A stretch of DNA of 64,000 bases, taken from the NCBI RefSeq assembly GCF_009796745.1, contig NZ_CP047024.1:744001-808000 (forward strand). The letters are read 5' to 3'. Both the position numbers and the translations under genes were made by a program. This stretch comes from Paraglaciecola sp. L1A13. GTDB lineage: Bacteria; Pseudomonadota; Gammaproteobacteria; Enterobacterales; Alteromonadaceae. This document shows, in pieces, positions 53,201 through 61,125 of the stretch (the stretch's first letter is position 1; every line of letters starts with the position of its first letter). The notes beneath the pieces are model-generated. The model was not told the DNA's origin and ran no database searches. It was given only the letters and a program-made list of their open reading frames with translations.

Positions 53201-53914
53201 ATGATTAACAAACAGCATGATATTAACGACCTTATGACATCAAACGAATTCTCCCGAGAACAAGAACTCAACACGCTTTGCCAAAGCGAAGCGCTAACTC
53301 ATGCGTTGTTTAGTGTGGACTACTTGAAAGGTTTAGTGTTTGCCGTTGCCAGTGCCCCAGAAATTCCTATGCCTGAGACATGGTTACCATGGATTTTCCG
53401 TCAGCACGGTCAATTGCCTGACACCGCAACTGCAGACAAGTTAACAGACTTATTGATGGCCATGTTGCAGCATCAGTTACGCTTGATGCGTGACGAACGA
53501 GTTACACTAGATAAAACCTACTCTGCGCCCCAAGATGCCCACTTTATTGAGAGCAACGAGTTGCCTTTATCCAGATGGTGTAGTGGGGTGCTGGCTGGCC
53601 ATAGCCAGCTTGAAGATGTATGGAATAATGCATGGCAAAAAATGCAAAATCACAGTCCGCAACACATGATATTAGCAGCCAAAAATTTAACTCACTGTTT
53701 GACTATGTTCAGCACCTTCGCTGATTTACCTTTGGCTTATCAGCAAGCACAACAGCGCAATAATGAAGAGCAATTTGTTAGCCTGCTGCCCACTGTCTTT
53801 TTATCTCTAGAGCCAGCATTGAAAACCTATGTTGGTTTATCAGGACAATTAGTCGAGTACTTACCTAATCAGTTTGAAACCTTTAGTCAGTCCGTCGGCA
53901 ATGTTAAACCCTGA
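53201..53914 (+). CDS. YecA/UPF0149 family protein
   Basis: The start is set at 53201 (MINKQHDINDLM); the open frame from 53135 adds 22 residues of unlikely sequence. The 237-residue, alpha-helical cytoplasmic protein has the YecA/YgfB-type block KGLVFAVASAPEIPMPETWLP and the SRWCSGVLAGHSQLEDVW segment. It lacks the SEC-C zinc motif found at the C-terminus of some YecA proteins. Its function is not known. A terminator follows at once. Confidence 0.75.
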   Translation: MINKQHDINDLMTSNEFSREQELNTLCQSEALTHALFSVDYLKGLVFAVASAPEIPMPETWLPWIFRQHGQLPDTATADKLTDLLMAMLQHQLRLMRDERVTLDKTYSAPQDAHFIESNELPLSRWCSGVLAGHSQLEDVWNNAWQKMQNHSPQHMILAAKNLTHCLTMFSTFADLPLAYQQAQQRNNEEQFVSLLPTVFLSLEPALKTYVGLSGQLVEYLPNQFETFSQSVGNVKP

Positions 53915-53916
53915 GG

Positions 53917-53940
53917 AAAAGAGCCTGTGGGCTCTTTTTT
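53917..53940 (+). terminator. Intrinsic terminator after the YecA-like gene
   Basis: AAAAGAGCC / GGCTCTTTT is a 9-bp stem with a TGTG loop and ends in six T. It lies between two convergent stop codons and probably serves both. Confidence 0.85.
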
Positions 53941-54331
53941 AGTTTGTTTTTTTAGCTTTCTGCTTTAACTCGTAATCGAGTTCTTGAGGAGAAATTATCA
54001 AGCCCTCTTCGTCTTGGTTAGGAAATACCGCAATAAATACGTCGTCTTCTTCTAAACCTGATGTCCAACTGGCGTACCATTTGTCTAAGCTAATCGCTTT
54101 TGGCTCGCAATCTTGCCACTCGCCCGTGGCCCATGATTGGGCAAACTCTTTATTGGGCCAAACTGGCGCACAGTCTTCGTCTTCGGTATTTAGCATTACG
54201 CAGCCATCTTGATCGGTAAGGATCCAGATTTGTTGTTGGCTCACCACTTCTTTTACTAAATAGCGCAATCGTTCCTCTGGGGTGTAACGTTCAATCTTGG
54301 CGATGCTGTCTTGATCGAGAGCGTGAGTCAT
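53939..54331 (-). CDS. DUF2750 family protein
   Basis: A 130-residue, acidic cytoplasmic protein. The segments RYLVKEVVSQQQIWIL, CVMLNTEDEDCAPVWP and WATGEWQDCEPKAISLDKW fit the DUF2750 family. The function is unknown. The stop lies against the terminator of the convergent YecA-like gene. Confidence 0.8.
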   Translation of the reverse strand: MTHALDQDSIAKIERYTPEERLRYLVKEVVSQQQIWILTDQDGCVMLNTEDEDCAPVWPNKEFAQSWATGEWQDCEPKAISLDKWYASWTSGLEEDDVFIAVFPNQDEEGLIISPQELDYELKQKAKKTN

Positions 54332-54441
54332 ATGAAGTACCTATTATTGATATAAAGTGTGATCTTAACTGATGGGCTACCCGATACCAATGGCTTTCGC
54401 GCTAGCACAAGCTAAACCAGACAACAAATATAGTGCGCGGG

Positions 54442-55419
54442 TTACGAGGCGGCTAGGCAGCACAAATCTCGCCCAGCAGATTTAGCTTGGTACATGGCTA
54501 TGTCGGCGCGGGCTAGCCATTCTAAACCTGTTTCGTCGTATTGGTATTCAGCCAAGCCTATGGATACGGTTAAGCGCACATTTTGCCCAAAAGGAAAGTC
54601 ATTTATTGTCTGGCGAATATTTTCGGCAAGCGCAATGGACTGTTCAATATTGTTGCTGGCCAGTACCACGAATTCTTCGCCCCCAAAGCGAAATAAGCAT
54701 TGTTCCGGGGTCAGTATATGTTCGATAAGCGCAGCGGTCTGTTTCAGTACATCATCGCCACAAGCATGACCTTGTTTGTCGTTTATTTTCTTAAATTCAT
54801 CTAAATCGATTAATAACAAACAGGCTTTTTTCTCCGCTGGTTGTTGACGTTGCTCTTTAAGCAGGTCGATTAATTTCTCTTCCATGGCCCTGCGGTTACC
54901 GGCGTTGGTTAAGGGGTCTTTAAATGACAATATCTGCAGTTGGGCTTGCTGATAAAGCATACGATCTGCAAAAGCATAGCTAAAAATAAAGGTGACTAAC
55001 GTTGAAAAGTAAAAGCGTGCGCTTTCTATCACGCTCATTTCCGATGGCAATAAATAACCAATTAACGCGATATTTATTGCGCAAAGTAATGCGGCCAAAC
55101 TCGGCGGAAGAATAAAGAATAGGCAAATGATGGCAGGGTACACCCAGACAATCTGATCAGGCCCTTTTAGCCAAATAGTGCCCGAGGCGATGGCGATACA
55201 GATTATCGACAGTACCCAACGTGCGAATAGTGTACGTTTAGTGAAATAGACGTAACCAAATAAACCTGCGGTGGTTGCCACAGCCACAAAATCCAATAAT
55301 GCGATAGACCAATCTTCGTTATAAATTCGAATAACTAAAAAGGGCAGAATGCACAGGGATGCGGCCGCACTAATTGACAAAACAATCTGTTCTTCAGAGG
55401 AGCGTTTTTGGTATTTCAT
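54442..55419 (-). CDS. Integral-membrane GGDEF protein (diguanylate cyclase)
   Basis: A 325-residue protein with about six hydrophobic helices in the first 155 residues and a C-terminal GGDEF domain. The active site is GGEEF (LFRFGGEEFVVLA), so cyclase activity is likely. The I-site Arg-x-x-Asp is missing (the position reads LTPEQ), which suggests that product inhibition is lost. The start MKYQKRSSEEQ has no signal peptide. It is a single gene, divergent from the PLP enzyme at 55692. Confidence 0.9.
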   Translation of the reverse strand: MKYQKRSSEEQIVLSISAAASLCILPFLVIRIYNEDWSIALLDFVAVATTAGLFGYVYFTKRTLFARWVLSIICIAIASGTIWLKGPDQIVWVYPAIICLFFILPPSLAALLCAINIALIGYLLPSEMSVIESARFYFSTLVTFIFSYAFADRMLYQQAQLQILSFKDPLTNAGNRRAMEEKLIDLLKEQRQQPAEKKACLLLIDLDEFKKINDKQGHACGDDVLKQTAALIEHILTPEQCLFRFGGEEFVVLASNNIEQSIALAENIRQTINDFPFGQNVRLTVSIGLAEYQYDETGLEWLARADIAMYQAKSAGRDLCCLAAS

Positions 55420-55691
55420 TGCGCCCTACACATCCTTCTAAAACGAATCAAGTGACCAAAAGCTATAACCACATACTAATGGGCTTCATCTTTATTGCCA
55501 GCATAACCGTTGTTAATCTGATTATTATCTGCATTTAAAAAACACAGTAAATTGGAAGAATTAACAAGTTAGTAACGTTTTCATTCAATTTTTGCGTTTA
55601 TTTGAAATTAAATTCTTTTAAATGGTGTTATTTACTACTTTAATTTGGTTTATGGTTATTTTACGTAATTATAAATGGATTAACCAACATT

Positions 55692-57479
55692 ATGCACAGC
55701 GATGAGTATATTGAGCATGCGAAATTACTTTCACCAAAACGTAATTCTACTAAAGCAATCAGCATAAGTGAGCTGACAAAAGAGCAATTGCAACATTTTG
55801 GTATAGACGGCAATAGTGAATATGGCCAAGCTTTGTTTCAAGCGGCCAGTCATTTGTACCATGCTCAGGCGGATGTAAATCAATTATGGAAAGTCACTAA
55901 CCAGACACTTGGCCAACTCGCCCATCAGGATAAGGTTGCTTATTTTAACGCTAAAAAGTTCTTGTCGTTTCAAATTGCTAAAGTGCTAGACACTTTACAA
56001 AATCCGTTCAGGGCTACTTACCAAAGCATAACCAACCAAGGTGGCTCTGGCTTGTCGAAACATCACTATCCCTTGTTCGACAATGTCACTGCTTTATTTT
56101 CTGCAACCCCAGTGGTGGTGCGTACGGCGACCTATGTTTATGCCTGTACCGAATGGGTAGACGATGCGTTTCAAGGTAAGGAGTCTACTCATCAGATTTA
56201 TTCACGTTTGTTAAACCCGACTAATATCTCTTTGGCGAATGCCATTGTCGACTTAGAAGCTGGGTCTTATGCGCAAGATTATTTAGCATGGAATTTTAAT
56301 TCAGGAATGGCTGCCATCGATGCTTTATTAGCAAACGTGCTAAGCCATGGAGATGTATTGATTGTTTCGCGTAATGTCTATGGTGGAGTATATCAATTAT
56401 TATACGACTTTTTTGCCCGTGAAAATCGCCTTAATATTCAGTTAGAATGGTTCGATGGATACTCCACACAAGCCTTCAACGCGTTTTTAGAAACGACAAA
56501 AGCTAAGCATGGCAATCGCCTGAAAGACAAAGCCCTGCACGTGTATCTTGAATCCCCGTGTAACCCACATGGTTATGTGCTGGATATTGCGGGCATCTGT
56601 AAAGTAAGTCATAAGGCAGGGCATTTGGTGATGCTGGATTCGACCTTAGCAACGCCTATATTGCACCAACCATTACGCCGGGTAGACGAGCAAGAACGCC
56701 CCGACTATGTGGTACACAGTTATACCAAAGACATATGTGGCAGCGGCGCCACCACCGCTGGTGTTGTGATTGGCCAAGGATATCGCATGTTTCAGGCCAA
56801 AGGCGATTGCGTTAATGGCTACGACTGGTCAAAAACGATGTTCTGGGATGTGTATTATATTAAAGGTGCGTTCTTAGATTCAGAGAAAGCCTTTGATGTA
56901 CTTAATGGCATGAAAACGTTAGAAATGCGTATGTTACAAAAGGTCATTAACACGCAGGTATTCAGCCACTTTATGGCATCGCATCCGGCGTTGAACGTAA
57001 ACAGCCACGCCATTGAGGGTCACCCGAATAGCGAGCTGCGAGCCAGCCAAATGCGCCATGGTTGGCCTTGCCCATTGTTTACCATGGACATGCAAGGGGC
57101 AGATATCGACCGAGATACCTTTGTACGTTTTTTTGATGGTCTAGAACCAGCGTTTAGTCATCAGGTGAGTATTGGTCAAAGCAACACCATTATTTTATGT
57201 CCTGCGCTGACATCACACTCTGAATTAGACCCTGAAAATCAGCAGAAAAGTGGTATTTACCTCACCACTATGCGCGTGGCAATGGGCACCGATAATGTGA
57301 AAGCCTTAATAGGTCATTTGATTAACACTGCGCGGTTACACATAGACCCAGTTTATCCGGGCTTTAGTAAGCGCTTTATGTCAGCTGAACAGATCGACAC
57401 TTTATACGCTGACGTTGCCACTCGAGTCATGCAACAGCAGCAAGCATCGCTGGGGAAGATGCAAGAATGGATTGGCTAG
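55692..57479 (+). CDS. PLP-dependent enzyme of the transsulfuration (Cys/Met) family, long form
   Basis: A 595-residue protein, about 200 longer than typical cystathionine gamma-synthase or lyase. The catalytic core is visible: NSGMAAIDALLANVLSHGD, the Tyr-containing NVYGGVYQLLYDFF, ESPCNPHGYV, LDSTLATP and the PLP lysine in VVHSYTKDICGSGA. The N-terminal ~190 residues precede the recognisable core; their function is not known. It may be a homocysteine- or methionine-forming lyase/synthase of an unassigned subgroup. The upstream 270 bp are AT-rich and hold the promoter shared with the divergent GGDEF gene. No partners are adjacent. Confidence 0.82.
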   Translation: MHSDEYIEHAKLLSPKRNSTKAISISELTKEQLQHFGIDGNSEYGQALFQAASHLYHAQADVNQLWKVTNQTLGQLAHQDKVAYFNAKKFLSFQIAKVLDTLQNPFRATYQSITNQGGSGLSKHHYPLFDNVTALFSATPVVVRTATYVYACTEWVDDAFQGKESTHQIYSRLLNPTNISLANAIVDLEAGSYAQDYLAWNFNSGMAAIDALLANVLSHGDVLIVSRNVYGGVYQLLYDFFARENRLNIQLEWFDGYSTQAFNAFLETTKAKHGNRLKDKALHVYLESPCNPHGYVLDIAGICKVSHKAGHLVMLDSTLATPILHQPLRRVDEQERPDYVVHSYTKDICGSGATTAGVVIGQGYRMFQAKGDCVNGYDWSKTMFWDVYYIKGAFLDSEKAFDVLNGMKTLEMRMLQKVINTQVFSHFMASHPALNVNSHAIEGHPNSELRASQMRHGWPCPLFTMDMQGADIDRDTFVRFFDGLEPAFSHQVSIGQSNTIILCPALTSHSELDPENQQKSGIYLTTMRVAMGTDNVKALIGHLINTARLHIDPVYPGFSKRFMSAEQIDTLYADVATRVMQQQQASLGKMQEWIG

Positions 57480-57697
57480 CCAAAGACCATTGGAACGTCA
57501 GTGCATGGTAGAGTCGTAAATAGGGCTGAAATCCCCGTTGGCTTTATCTATACTGAGCGACTCTTGTTATTAACTCATAAACATTGTCGCTCGTTTTCTT
57601 TTCGTAGTTTTGTCGGCGTTACGCTTCTTTCATTTTTGCAGGCGTAAATATTTAATGCCTCATGGACGGAAGTGCTCGAAGGCCAAAGGAACACGCC

Positions 57698-59710
57698 ATG
57701 CAATTCTTGCCTAATGATATCGCCAATAATCCACAAGCTCAGTGCGCGAGTCTTGCAACTACCTTTGGCTTTAATGCATTTCGCGGTGGGCAACAGCAAG
57801 TGGTTAATCAACTGCTTACTGGTGATTCTTCTTTGGCTATTTTCCCCACTGGCTCTGGCAAATCTCTGTGTTATCAATTTTGTGCGCTGCATTTACCCCA
57901 TTTAACCTTAGTCGTGTCCCCCCTATTAGCGTTAATGAAAGATCAATTGGCCTTTTTAGAAGCCAAAGGTATTGCATCAGGCAGTATTGATTCAACCCTT
58001 AGTGCTGACGAGCAGCGCACAACGATGGAACGGGTGCGCAGCGGTGAAATTAAAATACTGATGGTGTCTGTAGAGCGCTTCAAGAATGAGCGTTTTCGCC
58101 AGTTTATCGACAGTGTCGCTGTCTCTATGTTGGTGATTGACGAGGCCCACTGTATTTCAGAGTGGGGTCATAACTTTCGACCTGACTATCTTAAGTTGCC
58201 TGATTATCGCCAACAACTGAATATTCCTTTGGTATTGCTGCTTACTGCTACGGCCACAAAAAAAGTTAAATTAGATATGGCTAAGCGCTTTGCTATTTTA
58301 CCTGAGCATATAGTGCAAACGGGGTTCTACCGTGAAAATCTAGATTTACAGGTATTAGCAACGCCAGAGCAAGAAAAAGATCAGATGCTTTTGCAAATCG
58401 TTAGCGACCAACAAGGTTGCGGTATTGTGTATGTCACGCTGCAACATACCGCCGAGCAAGTGGCTCATAGGTTAGCGGCAAATGGCTTATCTGCTAAGGC
58501 TTATCATGCTGGTCTTGGGGATGAAATTCGCCAGCAGGTACAGCAAGATTTTATGGCCGGGAAAACCCATGTAGTGGTCGCGACTATCGCATTTGGCATG
58601 GGAATTGATAAATCAGATATTCGTTTTGTGGTGCATTACGATTTACCTAAATCTATTGAAAACTATAGTCAGGAAATTGGCCGGGCCGGTCGTGATGGTC
58701 AACTTTCACATTGTATTACCTTAGGTAATCTGGATGGCCTAAACACGGTGGAAAACTTTGTTTATGGTGATACGCCTGAGTTGCAAGGAATACAACATGT
58801 GGTGGACGATATCCGCAAGGGAACACAATCAGCTGAAAGCGGCATTGCAACTGAGTTTAGTCAAGGTAGCCAGTGGGAAGTACAGATCCATGGCTTATCG
58901 ACTCAAAGCAATATCCGTCAATTACCGTTAAAAACTTTATTGGTGCAGTTAGAGTTGCTTGGTGTGGTGCGTCCTCAATATGCTTACTTTGCTGATGTGC
59001 GCTACAAGTTTCTGAAGGATAAGGCTGAGGTATTGGAGCGATTTGATGCCTCTCGTCAAGTGTTTTTAGAAAGTGTATTTCAGCATACAGATTTTAAGAA
59101 AATCTGGGGAAGCCTAAAATTTGATACGTTGTTTCAAGAAACAGGCAACGAACGCGCTAGGGTGGTTGCCGCGCTAGAGTATCTGCAACAAAACCAGTTA
59201 ATTGAACTACAAACCAAGCAAATGACTGACGTGTTTCAAGTTGATGTTGATAAACTCAATCAGCCTCAACTTGCTGAAAACCTGCATGCGTACTTTGTCA
59301 ATAAAGAACAAAAAGAGCTGCAGCGCATCGCTATGTTAGTGCGCTTTTTTCAATTAGATAAATGTCTTAGTCATAATTTGTCGCGTTACTTTGATGACCA
59401 AAAGGCCCCAGAAAAATGTGGCCATTGTAGTGTCTGTCGGGGGCATATCGCTCACTTCCATGTGACAAACGTTGTATCTGAAATTGATCCCCTAGCGGTG
59501 GCAGAGGGAATGCAGGGACTGGCTAAGCATATCGAAGGGAAGGTTAACTATGTTCTTACCGCTGATACGTACTGCCGATTTTTAACGGGGATGAGCATGC
59601 CGCTCTTTACGCGGCTAAAACTGCGTCAATTAGCAGGGTTCGGCCTATGTGAAAAAATCAGATATGCAACGGTAAAAGACGCCGTATCGCAAATTTTAGC
59701 CCGCGCTTAG
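57698..59710 (+). CDS. RecQ-family ATP-dependent DNA helicase
   Basis: The start is set at 57698 (MQFLPNDIANNPQAQ), with AAAGGA seven bases upstream; the frame from 57662 adds 12 residues. The 670-residue protein has Walker A GSGKSLCYQF, DEAH (VIDEAHCISEWGHNFRPDY), motif III LLTATATKK, motif V AFGMGIDKSDIRFVVH and motif VI QEIGRAGRDGQ. A zinc-binding segment follows (CLSHNLSRYF...CGHCSVC). I see no clear HRDC domain. It unwinds DNA 3' to 5'; this looks like a RecQ relative rather than the housekeeping RecQ. Confidence 0.9.
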   Translation: MQFLPNDIANNPQAQCASLATTFGFNAFRGGQQQVVNQLLTGDSSLAIFPTGSGKSLCYQFCALHLPHLTLVVSPLLALMKDQLAFLEAKGIASGSIDSTLSADEQRTTMERVRSGEIKILMVSVERFKNERFRQFIDSVAVSMLVIDEAHCISEWGHNFRPDYLKLPDYRQQLNIPLVLLLTATATKKVKLDMAKRFAILPEHIVQTGFYRENLDLQVLATPEQEKDQMLLQIVSDQQGCGIVYVTLQHTAEQVAHRLAANGLSAKAYHAGLGDEIRQQVQQDFMAGKTHVVVATIAFGMGIDKSDIRFVVHYDLPKSIENYSQEIGRAGRDGQLSHCITLGNLDGLNTVENFVYGDTPELQGIQHVVDDIRKGTQSAESGIATEFSQGSQWEVQIHGLSTQSNIRQLPLKTLLVQLELLGVVRPQYAYFADVRYKFLKDKAEVLERFDASRQVFLESVFQHTDFKKIWGSLKFDTLFQETGNERARVVAALEYLQQNQLIELQTKQMTDVFQVDVDKLNQPQLAENLHAYFVNKEQKELQRIAMLVRFFQLDKCLSHNLSRYFDDQKAPEKCGHCSVCRGHIAHFHVTNVVSEIDPLAVAEGMQGLAKHIEGKVNYVLTADTYCRFLTGMSMPLFTRLKLRQLAGFGLCEKIRYATVKDAVSQILARA

Positions 59711-59973
59711 TTATACATTTACGGCCAATAGTTCGACAGGCTAATTGTGCAGGTATCAGTGGCGGGTTAACGTGTTTTTTATTCGATTAATCATTGGTAT
59801 AAAAGTTATGTATACGGGTAAAAAATACTACGAAGTACATAACTTGTTACTGTATTTACAATAAAAACTATCTACTTACATGTTGCTAACATTTACTCTT
59901 CACGACTAATGCTGCCCTAGAGTATGCTTTTAGTTAATCACATATATCAAGCGTTCGTCGTATAGGAAATTTC

Positions 59974-61125
59974 ATGTCAAAGTTGATGCACACTCTTCGT
60001 TTAAAACCTTACTGGATAGCGTTGGTCATTTTAGTAATACTAACAATATGGGTGGCATCAGGTATGTTATTTGCGGAACCAGACAGTGACGCACAGACGC
60101 GAAAAGATGCGAAGCACCGTGACGTAGGTTTAGTCAGTGTTAGGGTAGAGCGTGTCAATGCTCAGCCCATTACCCGAGAGATTAATTTGTACGGGCGCAC
60201 CGAGCCAAATCGCTCGGTTACGCTACGCAGTGAAGTTAGCGGCCTAGTGGAAAAAATCTACGTGACAGAAGGGCAAAGTGTCAAACAAGGCGAGCCACTA
60301 ATTGATATTGAAACAAGTGATCTCGTTAATCGCCTTACATCTGCGAAATCTACCTTAGTCCAGCGAAAGATTGAACTTGAAGGAGCGAAATCTTTAGGGC
60401 AAAAGGGCTACCAATCAAAATCAAATTTAGCCCAAGCCCAAGCGAATCTTGAATTAGCCGTATCAGAAGTCAGCACCATAGAGCTGGCTTTATCAAAATC
60501 GACGTTGAGTGCGCCTTTCGACGGTATCGTGAACGAGCGTAATGTTGAGCTGGGTGATTTACTCAAAGACGGTGATAAGGTCGCCACGCTAGTAGATTTG
60601 AATCCGCTTATTATTGCTGCGGATGTCACAGAGACTGATGTACAAGCGCTTACGTTAGGCCAACAAGCCACAGGTCGCTTGGTTTCAGGTCAAACGCTCA
60701 ATGGCAAAATTCGTTATATATCAAGCGTGTCAGACATGGGCACTAATACGTTTAGAATAGAAGTTGCTATCGATAATCCTAACAATCAACATCTTGCCGG
60801 TATGAGCACCGAGTTATCCGTACCCTTAAAAACGACAATGGCCGTGCGCATTACCCCTTCTGTTATGGCACTTGATGAAGCTGGAAATATCGGCGTGAAA
60901 ACGGTGGTCGACGAACATGTTAAGTTCATTCCCATTGATATTGTAAAAAGTGATAGCCAGGGGGTATGGCTTGGCGGTATGGGTGACATCACGGATGTCA
61001 TTACATTAGGGCATGGATTTGTGCGTGACGGAGATAAGGTGAATGTGATCTACGTCGATAATAACCCGGGCCCTAATTCGCAACCGAAAGATAATGTTCA
61101 AGCGAAAACCGAGCAGCCACAGTAA
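59974..61125 (+). CDS. RND efflux periplasmic adaptor (membrane-fusion protein)
   Basis: A 383-residue HlyD/AcrA-type adaptor. One N-terminal TM or signal segment (YWIALVILVILTIWVASGML) is followed by the lipoyl half (LRSEVSGLVEKIYVTEGQSVKQGEPL), a short alpha-hairpin, the second lipoyl half (LSAPFDGIVNERNVELGDLL) and beta-barrel domains. The N-terminus lacks a lipobox Cys, so it is anchored by the TM helix. The stop overlaps the permease start by one base. It links the inner-membrane pump to an outer-membrane channel, which is not encoded here. Confidence 0.93.
   Translation: MSKLMHTLRLKPYWIALVILVILTIWVASGMLFAEPDSDAQTRKDAKHRDVGLVSVRVERVNAQPITREINLYGRTEPNRSVTLRSEVSGLVEKIYVTEGQSVKQGEPLIDIETSDLVNRLTSAKSTLVQRKIELEGAKSLGQKGYQSKSNLAQAQANLELAVSEVSTIELALSKSTLSAPFDGIVNERNVELGDLLKDGDKVATLVDLNPLIIAADVTETDVQALTLGQQATGRLVSGQTLNGKIRYISSVSDMGTNTFRIEVAIDNPNNQHLAGMSTELSVPLKTTMAVRITPSVMALDEAGNIGVKTVVDEHVKFIPIDIVKSDSQGVWLGGMGDITDVITLGHGFVRDGDKVNVIYVDNNPGPNSQPKDNVQAKTEQPQ

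Noticed and set aside
54802..54812. TAAATCGATTA as a further copy of the LacI-type operator
   Set aside because: It lies inside the conserved coding sequence of the GGDEF protein (DLDEFKK codons) and the match is partial, so chance is more likely.
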